Source: JANQJA01 sp047947185 (lineage in GTDB: Bacteria; Pseudomonadota; Gammaproteobacteria; Pseudomonadales; Azotimanducaceae). From it: a DNA stretch of 64,000 nucleotides. The notes beneath the pieces were generated by a model. It was not told where the DNA came from, did no database searches, and saw nothing but the letters and a program-made list of their open reading frames with translations. The position numbers and the translations under genes are program-made. Below are positions 1-8,509 of this stretch, in pieces. Location: contig CP170502.1 in the NCBI GenBank assembly GCA_047947185.1, positions 4,774,001 through 4,838,000 of the forward strand, given 5' to 3'. Position 1 is the stretch's first letter. Each line of letters begins with the position of its first letter.

Positions 1-1458
1 CCGCACCTGGGCCATGCGTACACCACCATCCTGGCGGATACCTACAAACGCTTCTGGGCCCTCTGCGGGGATGAAGTACGGCTGGTCAGCGGTACTGACG
101 AACATGGCCAGAAAATCGAGCGAACGGCAGCGGCGGCGGGTGTGCCTGTAACCGACTTTGTGGCGGACCGGTCGAAGGAATTTGCGAGGCTCTGGCACGA
201 GTTGGGCCTTGACATAGACAGGTTTGAACGGACAACCAGCAAACTGCACCGCGGGGTTGCCCTTGCCATCTGGCGGCGGCTGGTCAGTGCGGGTGATATC
301 TACCGCGGTAACTACGAGGGCCTGTATTGTGTGGAGTGTGAACAGTACTTCACCGAGGGTGACACCTGCCCGGTACATCGTCGAGCACTGGAGTTCAGCG
401 CCGAACCCGCCTGGTTCTTTCGCCTCTCCCGCTATCAGCAGGCCCTGCTGGATTACATCGAAAGACACCCTGACTTTATCTCGCCACGGGTGCGTGCCAA
501 TGAAGTGCTGAGTTTCCTGCGCGAAAACGCCTTGCGTGATCTTGCGGTATCCCGGGCATCAACCAGTTGGGGTATACCCGTACCGGGAGATTCGAGCAGC
601 GTGTTGTACGTGTGGATTGATGCCTTGGCGAGCTACCTCTCGGCTCTGTTGGAGGAAGATACCACTGATCTGGATGCACCTTCGGTACAAGCCTGGTGGC
701 AGAACACCAGGCATTTTATTGGCAAGGACATCCTCACATTTCATGCTATCTACTGGCCCGCGTTGCTCTGGTCAGCCGGGTTGCCCCTGCCGCGTCAGAT
801 TGTGGTCAACGGCTGGCTCACTGTTGAAGGAAAAAAGATCTCCAAGTCCGACCCCGCCACGATTGTTGATCCGAGAACCCTGCTGCCGCTGGTGGGCAGG
901 GACGGATTGCGGCTGTATTTTCTGCGCGCTGTGACGCTGGGGCAGGATGTGGATTTCAGCCGACAACGCCTGATCGAACTGGTGAATAGCGATCTTGCCA
1001 ACAACCTGGGCAACCTGCATGCCCGGTTTGCGACACTGGCGATACGGCACTTTGGCGGCAGGTTGCACTGCACCGGCCCGCTCGAAACTTCAGATTCAGA
1101 ACTGCTGGCAGTGGTTCAGGCTGCTGCGAACGAAGTGTCTGACGCTTTTCAAACGAATGCTCCTGCCACCGGGGCAAGAGCGTTCGTTTTGGCGTGTTCG
1201 GCCGTGAACACCTGGTTTCAGCAGCAGGCGCCCTGGCAGCAGGAAAATCAGGCGCGTCGCCCTGTCGTTTTGTGGGTCACCAGCCAGGCATTGGCAGATC
1301 TTTCTGTGCCAGGTCTGGTATTTGTCCCGGAGCTTGCCGGAGAATTGCGACGCCGGCTGGGGTTGCCGGAGGCGGCACTGTGGGTGGACATCGGCAAACG
1401 TCGGGAAACCCTGTTGGTGCACGACGGACCGCCGCTGTACCCCCGTGTTCGCGGATGA
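1..1458 (+). CDS. metG: Methionyl-tRNA synthetase (5' truncated by window)
   Basis: Charges tRNA-Met with methionine in the cytoplasm. The open frame runs from base 1, so the N-terminus lies outside the window; 485 residues are visible, close to the short form without a C-terminal dimerisation domain. HLGH (HIGH signature) is encoded at 4-15 and GTDEHGQK follows. A zinc knuckle of the form CVEC...CPVH lies in the first third. The second class I signature is KKISKS, with Ile in place of the usual Met. The C-terminal part looks like the helical anticodon-binding domain. Family identification is firm; only the start is missing. Confidence 0.95.
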   Translation, partial: PHLGHAYTTILADTYKRFWALCGDEVRLVSGTDEHGQKIERTAAAAGVPVTDFVADRSKEFARLWHELGLDIDRFERTTSKLHRGVALAIWRRLVSAGDIYRGNYEGLYCVECEQYFTEGDTCPVHRRALEFSAEPAWFFRLSRYQQALLDYIERHPDFISPRVRANEVLSFLRENALRDLAVSRASTSWGIPVPGDSSSVLYVWIDALASYLSALLEEDTTDLDAPSVQAWWQNTRHFIGKDILTFHAIYWPALLWSAGLPLPRQIVVNGWLTVEGKKISKSDPATIVDPRTLLPLVGRDGLRLYFLRAVTLGQDVDFSRQRLIELVNSDLANNLGNLHARFATLAIRHFGGRLHCTGPLETSDSELLAVVQAAANEVSDAFQTNAPATGARAFVLACSAVNTWFQQQAPWQQENQARRPVVLWVTSQALADLSVPGLVFVPELAGELRRRLGLPEAALWVDIGKRRETLLVHDGPPLYPRVRG

Positions 1459-1541
1459 ATCGAGCGCTTGTGTCGGGGTTCGCGCAATCACTCTATCCTG
1501 TTGATTTGGACAGGATGCGGTCATAGAATGTCGGGCTTACA

Positions 1542-1600
1542 TCGCGCCGATTTGAACGTTTCAGCTTGCGGGCGCGCAATAAATGCAGCTAAAGAGAGGG
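1542..1600 (+). promoter_or_regulatory. SAM-II riboswitch aptamer
   Basis: The segment matches the SAM-II (metA) aptamer pattern. P1 is CGCGCC (1543-1548) paired with GGCGCG (1571-1576). The P1 loop begins GATTTGAAC and contains GCTTGC. The 3' pseudoknot strand reads AATAAATGCAGCTAAA and then a G-rich end. It lies 100 bases upstream of a sulfur-amino-acid PLP enzyme, the expected context. Recognition is by eye against the known consensus; a covariance-model score was not run. Confidence 0.88.
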
Positions 1601-1601
1601 T

Positions 1602-1640
1602 AAACCTGCTTTAGTTGCGACTAGACAGGTTTTTTTTTTG
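1602..1640 (+). terminator. Intrinsic terminator of the SAM-II expression platform
   Basis: AAACCTG (1602-1608) pairs with CAGGTTT (1626-1632) and runs into a T tract to 1639. A competing hairpin is GCAGCTAAAG (1585-1594) with CTTTAGTTGC (1609-1618). It uses aptamer bases that SAM binding would sequester, so it can act as the antiterminator. Ligand-induced termination is inferred. Confidence 0.75.
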
Positions 1641-1700
1641 CCCCGAGGTTTGCCCTCAGCAGTTTGATATCAGAAACAGTGGGGCAATAAGGAGAGTTCC

Positions 1701-2942
1701 ATGCCAGACCAGAAAACCGTCGGCGGTTTTGCCTCCCGCATACTGCACTCCGACAGGCGCGGTACCATCGAGCATGGCTCGATCCACAAGCCTGTGCATA
1801 CCGCGGTGACTTATGCCTATGACGATGCCAGGGATCTTGCGGCTGTCTTTCAGGGCAGCCAGCCTGGGTACACCTATGGCCGTCAGGTTAATCCAACGGT
1901 TACAGCGCTGCAGGACAAAATCACGTTGATGGAAGAGGGCATGGGTACAGTGGCCTTTGGCACGGGTATGGCGGCCATTGGCACCACGCTGTTCGCCTTG
2001 TTGCGTGCGGGGGACCATTTTATTTCTTCGGCATTCCTGTTCGGCAATACGAACAGCCTGTTCAACACTTTTGGCACGCACGGCGTTGATGTGTCGTTTG
2101 TAGATGCGACCAATGTCGCCGCAGTTGAAGCCGCCATTACCGCGAACACGCGGATGGTTTTTGTTGAGACAATCGCCAACCCCCGTACCCAGGTCTCTGA
2201 CCTGGTGCGTATTGGCGAGCTTTGTGAACAGCGCGGCCTGATCTATGTGGTGGATAACACCATGACCACACCCTACCTTTTCCAGCCAAAGAGTGTGAAG
2301 GCGAGCCTGGTGATCAATTCGCTGACGAAATACATCGGCGGCCATGCCAATGCCCTGGGTGGTGCCGTGACCGATACCGGGCTGTTCGACTGGTCAACCT
2401 TTCCCCACATCTATGACAACTACAAGCAGGGTAACCCGGGTGGCTGGGGACTGCAGCAGATCAAGAAAAAGGGCCTGCGTGATCTGGGTGCTACCCTGGG
2501 TGCTGAAGCGGCCCACCATATCTCGGTGGGCTCGGACACGCTCGCCCTGCGCATGGAGCGCAACTGCGCCAACGCAATGGCGGTGACGAGTTATCTTTCC
2601 ACCCACCCACGCGTTAAGAAGGTGTTTTACCCCGGTCTGCCTGATCACCCCCAGCATTCACGTGCAAAAGCGCTGTTTCGCCACTTTGGTGGCATATTCA
2701 GCGTGGAGCTGACAGATGAAATTGACTGTTTTGACTTCCTGAACCGGTTGGACCTGGTGATCTGCACCAGCAACCTGGGTGACACGCGATCTCTGGGGAT
2801 TCCGGTTGCGCACTCTATTTATTATGAAATGGGTCCTGAGCGTCGCGCCTCAATGGGGATTGACGATTCGCTGGTGCGATTCTCTATTGGTATTGAAGAA
2901 ACCGAAGATCTGCTGGCAGATTTCGAGCAGGCGCTCGCCTAG
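1701..2942 (+). CDS. Cys/Met-metabolism PLP enzyme (cystathionine gamma-synthase / methionine gamma-lyase family)
   Basis: 413-residue fold-type I PLP enzyme of the trans-sulfuration family. The Schiff-base lysine is in SLTKYIGGHANALGG, and the N-terminal substrate region reads PGYTYGRQVNPT. A strong Shine-Dalgarno (AAGGAGAG, about 1688-1695) precedes ATG 1701. Family members make or break gamma C-S bonds of homoserine esters, cystathionine or methionine; the exact reaction cannot be told from sequence alone. The upstream SAM-II riboswitch implies repression when SAM is plentiful, which favours a biosynthetic role such as homocysteine or cystathionine formation over methionine breakdown. Confidence 0.85.
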   Translation: MPDQKTVGGFASRILHSDRRGTIEHGSIHKPVHTAVTYAYDDARDLAAVFQGSQPGYTYGRQVNPTVTALQDKITLMEEGMGTVAFGTGMAAIGTTLFALLRAGDHFISSAFLFGNTNSLFNTFGTHGVDVSFVDATNVAAVEAAITANTRMVFVETIANPRTQVSDLVRIGELCEQRGLIYVVDNTMTTPYLFQPKSVKASLVINSLTKYIGGHANALGGAVTDTGLFDWSTFPHIYDNYKQGNPGGWGLQQIKKKGLRDLGATLGAEAAHHISVGSDTLALRMERNCANAMAVTSYLSTHPRVKKVFYPGLPDHPQHSRAKALFRHFGGIFSVELTDEIDCFDFLNRLDLVICTSNLGDTRSLGIPVAHSIYYEMGPERRASMGIDDSLVRFSIGIEETEDLLADFEQALA

Positions 2943-2983
2943 CTCGGTTACACTCTACTAAACACGATTTGGAAGCAGCCACC

Positions 2984-3892
2984 GTGGATACAGCATTGTT
3001 AGCAACTGACCTGCCGCTAGCCAACAAGCGCAGCGGCAAGGTGCGGGACTTATATGACATCACGCTACCCGATGGCAGTGATGGCATATTGATTGTCGTA
3101 ACAGACAGGATCAGCGTGTTCGATGTGGTGCTGGCCAATGGCATCCCGGGTAAAGGGGTACTGTTGACCCGAATTGCGAAGTTCTGGTTCGACTTTTTTG
3201 ATGGCAAGTTTGCTCATCACCTGGTGTCGACCGATACGCGCGATATCGCCGGGCTGGATGCAGCGCAGCGGCAGGCGCTGGAGGGCCGCGTAATGATCTG
3301 CCGGCGTTCAACCGTTGTACCGGTAGAGTGTATTGTGCGTGGTTACCTAACCGGCAGTGGCTGGAAAGACTACCAGCGCACCGGCGCGGTTTGCGGCATC
3401 AGCTTGCCCGCTGGCCTGCAGAACAGCAGCAAAATTGGTGAGCCCATCTTTACTCCCTCCACCAAAGCCGAAACCGGTCACGACGAGAACATCAGTTTTG
3501 AACAGGCATGCGCCATAGCGGGTACTGAACTGATGCAGAACATTCGCGACACATCAATCGAAATCTACAAAACCGCGCGTGATTATGCCGCTGAACGCGG
3601 CATTATTATTGCTGATACCAAGTTTGAGTTTGGGGCCGCGCCGGGCAGCACCACACCTGTGCTCATTGATGAGGTGCTGACACCAGACAGTTCACGCTTC
3701 TGGCCAGCCGATGACTACGCGCCCGGCCGCGAGCAAGACAGCTTCGACAAGCAGTACGTGCGCAACTACACCGAGGGACTGGTGGCTCGTGGTGAGTGGA
3801 ATAAACAATACCCGGGCCCCGCCCTGCCAGATGACGTTATCGAAAACACGCTTGCGCGTTACCGGCAGGCACTGGAGCGCTTGACGCGTTAG
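2984..3892 (+). CDS. purC: Phosphoribosylaminoimidazole-succinocarboxamide synthase
   Basis: SAICAR synthetase, de novo purine pathway: joins aspartate to CAIR with ATP. Signatures seen are GKVRDLYD near the N-terminus, VECIVRGYLTGSGW, DTKFEFG and the C-terminal LIDEVLTPDSSRFW. About 300 residues, the longer yeast-like class. I choose GTG 2984 because GGAAG lies 8 bases upstream; an in-frame TTG at 2969 has poorer support. The stop at 3892 is one base from the convergent intI stop, so there is no room for a terminator between them. Confidence 0.93.
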   Translation: MDTALLATDLPLANKRSGKVRDLYDITLPDGSDGILIVVTDRISVFDVVLANGIPGKGVLLTRIAKFWFDFFDGKFAHHLVSTDTRDIAGLDAAQRQALEGRVMICRRSTVVPVECIVRGYLTGSGWKDYQRTGAVCGISLPAGLQNSSKIGEPIFTPSTKAETGHDENISFEQACAIAGTELMQNIRDTSIEIYKTARDYAAERGIIIADTKFEFGAAPGSTTPVLIDEVLTPDSSRFWPADDYAPGREQDSFDKQYVRNYTEGLVARGEWNKQYPGPALPDDVIENTLARYRQALERLTR

Positions 3893-3893
3893 A

Positions 3894-4868
3894 CTACTCG
3901 CCAGCGGTGGGGAAGATATCTTCCAGCGGGCTGCGTACGGCCTGGGCCCCGCGTTTCAGGACGTGGGTATAGATTTCTGTTGTTTCCAACGATGAATGTC
4001 CCAGTTGCTGTTGAACCGTGCGAATATCCAGGCCGTTTTCCAGCATATGGGTGGCAAACGAATGCCGCAGCGTGTGTGAACTCGCGGGCTTTTTTATGTC
4101 GGTTGCAATGACCGCCCGCCGCAGTGCCTTCTGAAAACTTGTCGGATAGACGTGATGCCGGGAGATTTTGCCGGAACGCGGATCTTCGCTCAGCCTGGAT
4201 GATGGAAACACATATTGCCAGGGCCATTCGCGACCTGCATTGAGGTACTTTCTGGCCAGCGCATAAGGCAGATAGACCTCGCCATAACCACGTGCCAGAT
4301 CAGCATGGTGCACCTGGCGAGCGCGCTCCAACTGCAGCCGAAGTGGCTCCTGCAGCGATGTTGGCAAAGTCACAACCCTGTCTTTTGCACCCTTGGCATC
4401 ATGAATGTGGATACACTGGTAGGCAAAGTTGATGTCTTTTACCCGAAGCTTCAGCGCCTCCATCAGCCTTAAGCCGGAACCATAAAGCAGCGCACCAATT
4501 AGCTTGTTCTGCCCCTCAAGTTCATGCAAAACAAGGCGAATTTCGTTCCGGTCAAGCACGACTGGCAGCTTTTGCGGCTTCTTTGCCCGCACCGCGCTGG
4601 TTATGTCACCCAGGGGCGCATCCAGAACATAACGGTAGAGAAACACTAATGCCTGCAGGGCCTGGTTCTGGGTGTTTGCCGCCACATCCCGATTTAGCGC
4701 CAGATGATTGAGAAATGCGATCACCTCAGCTTCGCGCATCTCGGTTGGGTGTCGCAAATTGTGAAAGCGCACAAACCGACGTACCCATGCCGTATAGACC
4801 TGTTCTGTACGAATGCTGTAGTGGCGTGCGCGCAGGGCAACCGTCATTTCATCAATGAGTTTTGACAT
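3894..4868 (-). CDS. intI: Integron integrase (tyrosine recombinase)
   Basis: IntI recombines attC hairpins (bottom strand) with attI and captures cassettes. The 324-residue protein starts at ATG 4868; an upstream in-frame extension to 4934 has no support. Catalytic residues of tyrosine recombinases are visible: Arg in GSGLRLMEA, HTLRHSFATH, LGHSS, and Tyr in TEIYTHV. The IntI-specific insertion (ARKYLNAGREWPWQYVFPSS) sits between the Arg and HxxR boxes. It is transcribed away from the array, the usual platform geometry. The reading frame is intact, so the integron may be active. Confidence 0.97.
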   Translation of the reverse strand: MSKLIDEMTVALRARHYSIRTEQVYTAWVRRFVRFHNLRHPTEMREAEVIAFLNHLALNRDVAANTQNQALQALVFLYRYVLDAPLGDITSAVRAKKPQKLPVVLDRNEIRLVLHELEGQNKLIGALLYGSGLRLMEALKLRVKDINFAYQCIHIHDAKGAKDRVVTLPTSLQEPLRLQLERARQVHHADLARGYGEVYLPYALARKYLNAGREWPWQYVFPSSRLSEDPRSGKISRHHVYPTSFQKALRRAVIATDIKKPASSHTLRHSFATHMLENGLDIRTVQQQLGHSSLETTEIYTHVLKRGAQAVRSPLEDIFPTAGE

Positions 4869-4890
4869 ACCCGGCACTCTAAGGCAGCGA

Positions 4891-4918
4891 GTTATTGCAC
4901 GGGAGCCGATATCGTCAA
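4891..4918 (-). promoter_or_regulatory. Possible intI promoter
   Basis: On the minus strand TTGACG (4913-4918) and AATAAC (4891-4896) are 16 bases apart, 22 bases before the intI start. The -35 is good and the -10 weak. No LexA box of the CTG-N10-CAG form is visible nearby, so SOS control is not supported. Confidence 0.4.
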
Positions 4919-4987
4919 CAGACCCTGCCTGCAAACCGCTCTCCGTGATGTACTAGATCGCCGCATTTCCCGGATTTAGACTGCCGA

Positions 4988-5016
4988 TTTACATCTTTGT
5001 TGGAATTAGATGTAAT
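4988..5016 (+). promoter_or_regulatory. Candidate cassette promoter Pc
   Basis: TTTACA (4988-4993), 17-base spacer, TGTAAT (5011-5016): each box matches 5 of 6 consensus bases and points into the array, 133 bases before the attI core. An inverted repeat, GATTTACATCT (4986-4996) with AGATGTAATC (5008-5017), spans both boxes with one bulged base. A repressor could bind there; that part is inference. Confidence 0.7.
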
Positions 5017-5089
5017 CGGGGCACGTGTCCACAGGGTGCTTTTGCAGGAATTGCTGTATGGATAACTTTCAGCGTGTCGTAGGTCTTTG

Positions 5090-5155
5090 TTTCCATTCAA
5101 TAAAATGGGAGCTGGCCGGCATATACGGCGAAATTCCGTCTACTAAGTGTTGTAC
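5090..5155 (+). other. attI site (core GTTGTAC 5149-5155)
   Basis: The cassette 1 attC has R'' GTACAAC, whose reverse complement GTTGTAC occurs exactly once between intI and that attC, at 5149. Crossover between G5149 and T5150 therefore marks the attI/cassette 1 junction. The left limit of attI is an estimate. Confidence 0.8.
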
Positions 5156-6628
5156 TTGCCGTGCTATGCACGGAGAAGGCTCATAGTCCGGTAAGGTGAT
5201 ATCTGTAGGCTAGTGGGGCGACTGTAGTCTGTTGTCGGGTTGATTGATCGGCAAGAGTGCCGGGATGAAGCCGACGCTCTCCACGATACTGGAACAACAT
5301 CTCGATCATTTCCTTGAGACCCATAAGGTTCCGCTTTACCAGCTCAAAGCGCTGGAGTCGTATCGTGTCTGCCGCACGGCCCGACTGGGTAGCCACAGCC
5401 GCTATTGTGAGAACGGGCACCTTATGGGTGTTTGGTACAGCAGCTGTAAGCGTCGCGGATGTGCCCAGTGCCAGGGCCTGTCCAATGCTCGTTGGCTGGC
5501 GTTGCAAAAGGAGCGCTTGCTGGCCGTAACGCACCATCACTGGATTTTCACACTGCCGCACGACCTGTTACCGGTGTGGCGTCACAATCGGTTACTCCTT
5601 CAGGACATTCTGTTCCGGGCGGTTGCGGATGTTCTCGCCACGCTGAGCAAAGACCCCAAGCATCTCAACGCGCAGCCGGGATATCTCCTCACCCAGCACA
5701 CGTGGGGCCGCAACCTGAGTCTGCACCCGCATATCCATTGCCTGATCACACACGGCGGTCTGGACCAGACCGGCAAGTGGGTGGCGCCCAGGCGCTCGAG
5801 CATGTTCCCCGCGAAGGTGATGATGCTGTTGTTCCGTGGCAAGTTCCTCTCGGCGTTGCGTGATCAGAAGGACATTGTTCTGCCCAAAGATCTGTCGGCC
5901 GCCCGGTTCCGAGCGCTGATCAATCGGCTCGGTCGCCGTGACTGGGTGGTACATTGTTGTAAGCCTTACCGGCATGGTCGAGGCGTTTTGAGTTACTTGT
6001 CCCGCTACGTGCGAAGCGGACCGCTCAATAACCGACAGTTCCTGCCCAGCGACGTCGATCATGTTGCCTTCCGCTACATGAATCACCGAACCTCGAAGCG
6101 TGTACGCCAGCGGCTCGCACCGGCCCAATTTATTCTCAGGTTATGTGACCACATACCACAACGAGGCAAGCCCACTCACCGCCACTATGGCCTTTACCAC
6201 GGCTGCCGCCGCGCTGCCCTTAACACTGCGCGTGCTCTGCAGCAGCAGTCGCCGGTAGAAAAAGCACCAACGATCACCTGGCAGGAGTATTTGCAGCGCC
6301 TGGATAAAATTCCGGAGTGCCCACAGTGCGGTGGACGCTTGCGCGAATTGGTCGCGAACTAATGGTTCGCACACGCCAACAATCCTGGATCCAGGAGCGC
6401 GACGCCTGCGCGCATGAAAAGCAATCCCTCTTCTGGCTCAGGATTCTTCACGAACACTTCACCGCTCACAGAATGAGCAGCATCTTGATATCCCGCCATC
6501 ACACAGACTAAGCTCCCACAATACCGCGTGCGGAAGTACAACATGAAGATGAAGCAGACAAAGGAACCTGTCACAGCAATTGCTGGCGCAATTGCTGCGC
6601 CAGAACCGCTTTGCTGCTTATCTTGGTG
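5150..6628 (+). mobile_element. Cassette 1 carrying an IS91-family transposase
   Basis: First cassette, bounded by TTGTAC and by an attC whose R'' is GTACAAC. Its only convincing gene is an IS91-type transposase. About 90 bases before it and 170 after it show no other gene. The IS91 element ends (oriIS/terIS) could not be fixed, so it may be an insertion in a smaller cassette or a transposase captured as cassette cargo. Confidence 0.7.
5265..6362 (+). CDS. IS91-family rolling-circle transposase (HUH)
   Basis: 365 residues. An N-terminal zinc-binding region (CENGHL...SCKRRGCAQCQG, about residues 50-75) precedes the HUH motif HPHIHCLITHGG, then a Tyr region SYLSRYVRSG. A second Cys pair (CPQCGG) lies at the C-terminus. 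These match transposases of the IS91/ISCR group, which move by single-strand rolling-circle transfer. ATG 5265 is preferred to upstream in-frame starts because it follows GCCGGG. It is the promoter-proximal gene of the array and would be read directly from Pc. The frame is intact. Confidence 0.85.
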   Translation: MKPTLSTILEQHLDHFLETHKVPLYQLKALESYRVCRTARLGSHSRYCENGHLMGVWYSSCKRRGCAQCQGLSNARWLALQKERLLAVTHHHWIFTLPHDLLPVWRHNRLLLQDILFRAVADVLATLSKDPKHLNAQPGYLLTQHTWGRNLSLHPHIHCLITHGGLDQTGKWVAPRRSSMFPAKVMMLLFRGKFLSALRDQKDIVLPKDLSAARFRALINRLGRRDWVVHCCKPYRHGRGVLSYLSRYVRSGPLNNRQFLPSDVDHVAFRYMNHRTSKRVRQRLAPAQFILRLCDHIPQRGKPTHRHYGLYHGCRRAALNTARALQQQSPVEKAPTITWQEYLQRLDKIPECPQCGGRLRELVAN

Positions 6629-6634
6629 TTATGC
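6536..6634 (+). other. attC 1
   Basis: R'' GTACAAC 6536-6542, R' GTTATGC 6628-6634, 99 bp; GATGAAGCAG pairs with CTGCTTATC with one extrahelical base. The embedded frame exits the site and stops at TGA 6654-6656, inside the GTG start of the next gene. Confidence 0.95.
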
Positions 6635-6652
6635 GCCAAGGCTGTACCTCGC

Positions 6653-7156
6653 GTGAACTGGGAAGCCGTCGGAGCAATAGGAGAAATCGTCGGTGCAGTC
6701 GCAGTCGTTGTTACCCTCATATATCTAATCGTGCAAATTAAACAGAACACTCGCAGCGTCCACGCAGCGACGATTCAAACTAATGTAAGTGATTTCAATA
6801 GCCTCAATATACACCTGGCGACAACACCAAAACTTGCTGAGATATTTGATCGCGGATCTGCCGATCCTGAAGGTCTAAGCGCTGAAGAACAATACAGCTT
6901 TCTTTGGTTGTCTCGTTCCTATATGAACCTGTATCAAAATCTATTTGACCAGTATCAGCAGGGCACTCTTCCCGAACGCGTCTGGAATAAACATACTGAC
7001 GAACTCAAAGCGCTGATGGCACAGCCTGGAATGTTAAGATTTCGAGTTTCTGATACCTACTATGAGGAGTTGTGGGCATATATTGATACTTTGCCAAAAC
7101 GGAAACACACTACGTCACTGAGCTTGAAGTCAGATGAACATGGCGATGGCGCATAA
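6653..7156 (+). CDS. Single-TM cassette protein, NWEAIGA family (copy 1 of 5)
   Basis: 167 residues, function unknown. A short N-terminal segment (NWEAVGAIGEIVGA) runs into one membrane helix ending TLIYLIVQIKQNT. A mostly helical, polar domain with YQNLFDQYQQGTLPERVW in its middle follows and is probably cytoplasmic. Four other cassettes here encode proteins of the same plan (21926, 24882, 26815, 29817). Start GTG 6653 overlaps the stop of the attC 1 frame (GTGA). The stop TAA lies inside the next R'' box. I know no established function; a membrane-anchored sensor or effector is only a guess. Confidence 0.8.
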   Translation: MNWEAVGAIGEIVGAVAVVVTLIYLIVQIKQNTRSVHAATIQTNVSDFNSLNIHLATTPKLAEIFDRGSADPEGLSAEEQYSFLWLSRSYMNLYQNLFDQYQQGTLPERVWNKHTDELKALMAQPGMLRFRVSDTYYEELWAYIDTLPKRKHTTSLSLKSDEHGDGA

Positions 7157-7276
7157 CATAACGTTGAAGTTCGTTCCGGCTGCTACGCAGCCTCCACCGG
7201 ACAGTCCAACATGTCACACCTTTTGCATTCGCAAAAGCTGCGCCATATTGGCCTGCCGCTTAACGTGGTGTTATGC
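7151..7276 (+). other. attC 2
   Basis: R'' GCATAAC 7151-7157, R' GTTATGC 7270-7276, 126 bp. The embedded frame leaves the site and stops at TGA 7314, 5 bases past the ATG of the next gene. Confidence 0.95.
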
Positions 7277-7308
7277 GTCTACAGACACGCAGCACGGAGT
7301 ATTCTCAC

Positions 7309-8079
7309 ATGGGTGAAGAGGACCGGAGCCAGCCGTGGCAACAACTTGCTCCCGACTATGAGCAGGGTAGGGCGCGAGAAGACTCCTTAGACAGGCTTGT
7401 TGAGTGGCCCGCGCAGCGGGATCTACTGGGCGATGTCACCGGACAATCGTTTCTTGACCTGGGTTGCGGTAACGGAGGCAAATTAGCGCAGCTTGTTGAA
7501 GATGGAGCAATCGACTCAATAGGTATCGATATCAGTGGCAATTTCCTTGCTACGCAATCGCCTAACCTTGAGTTCATCCGAGGTGATCTCTCTGATTTGG
7601 GTGCTATCGCTAACCTTTCAGGGCGCAAGTTCGATCGAATCTTGCTTCTGCAATCGTTCGGCTACGCAAGAGACCCCATTCAAACGCTGAAGGCGGCGCG
7701 CGCGATGCTGGCGGACGATGGATTTATTCTGTTAACTCGGACACAGCCGATTCGATACGCCATGGAGCGCGCGGAACAGAATGGAACGTCTTTGGGCGAA
7801 GAATACTTCACGACCAAGTCCTTCTCCTACAAAAGCCCATGGAACGATCAGATACTTCTGACCAAGAGTCCTTACACTATGTCTGATCTCTTAAACACCT
7901 TTAGCTCGGCCGGTTTGTGGATTGAGAAAGCGATCGAGCCTCAAATGTCTGACGACTCTCGGCGACGCTATCCGCACAAGGAAGCATGGATGAACAAATA
8001 CCTCGGAATCCTGATGTTCAAGCTTCGTGCACTTCCCGCCCAAAAAGGCGCTACATCGTCGAGCGAGTCCGACGCATAA
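7309..8079 (+). CDS. Class I SAM-dependent methyltransferase
   Basis: 256 residues of Rossmann methyltransferase type. Motif I is FLDLGCGNGGK, followed by GIDIS and a motif IV-like region FDRILLLQSFGY. The substrate cannot be predicted; the closest general class is the small-molecule Methyltransf_11/25 type. ATG 7309 is chosen over ATG 7273 because GGAG lies 9 bases upstream and the attC 2 frame ends there. The gene fills cassette 3 and ends in the R'' box. Confidence 0.85.
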   Translation: MGEEDRSQPWQQLAPDYEQGRAREDSLDRLVEWPAQRDLLGDVTGQSFLDLGCGNGGKLAQLVEDGAIDSIGIDISGNFLATQSPNLEFIRGDLSDLGAIANLSGRKFDRILLLQSFGYARDPIQTLKAARAMLADDGFILLTRTQPIRYAMERAEQNGTSLGEEYFTTKSFSYKSPWNDQILLTKSPYTMSDLLNTFSSAGLWIEKAIEPQMSDDSRRRYPHKEAWMNKYLGILMFKLRALPAQKGATSSSESDA

Positions 8080-8172
8080 CATGAAGTTGAAGTGGACAGC
8101 AGAACCTGGCACTCGGCTTGCTTTCGCAAGCCAAGCGCCAGAACCGTGCTGCCACTTAACTTGGTGTTAGAT
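8074..8172 (+). other. attC 3
   Basis: R'' GCATAAC 8074-8080, R' GTTAGAT 8166-8172, 99 bp. The embedded frame stops at TAG 8168-8170, directly abutting the next ATG (8171). Confidence 0.95.
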
Positions 8173-8509
8173 GCCCATGACACTGCAGAGATATTCAGCG
8201 ACGCACGCGACGATTTTTATGGCCTTCGCATTGCTCGTAAACGTTGGTTACTGGTTAGATCTACTTCCCGCATCGTTTCCCTTGCAGGTTACTTTAGATG
8301 ATTTCGAGACATGGCTCGGGAAGGCAATATTCACTCTCATCGTGTTGTATGCAGTTGTCCCGGTATTCATTAATCTGCTTACGATGCTTGGCAACATGAT
8401 TGCTCGCGGCCGTTGGGCTTGGATTCTCTGCACGCTTGTTCTAGCCTTTGGGGCTACGGTGGTGTACTACTTCGCAGAGTATAAAAATCAGGAGGGGCAT
8501 CTAACATGA
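8171..8509 (+). CDS. Small membrane protein of cassette 4
   Basis: 112 residues with three predicted membrane helices (near residues 12-32, 50-72 and 85-102) and a short polar tail. Unrecognised family. The ATG begins four bases into the cassette, inside the GTTAGAT core, so no ribosome binding site belongs to the cassette; initiation must depend on the upstream attC. The frame passes the TAA of R'' and stops at TGA 8507 just beyond it. Confidence 0.75.
   Translation: MPMTLQRYSATHATIFMAFALLVNVGYWLDLLPASFPLQVTLDDFETWLGKAIFTLIVLYAVVPVFINLLTMLGNMIARGRWAWILCTLVLAFGATVVYYFAEYKNQEGHLT

Noticed and set aside
1656..2345. 229-residue minus-strand ORF under the PLP-enzyme gene
   Set aside because: Shadow of a well-identified gene on the other strand.
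4869..5148. LexA box in the intI promoter region
   Set aside because: No CTG-N10-CAG match; the nearest CTGT...TCAG (about 5053) has the wrong spacing.
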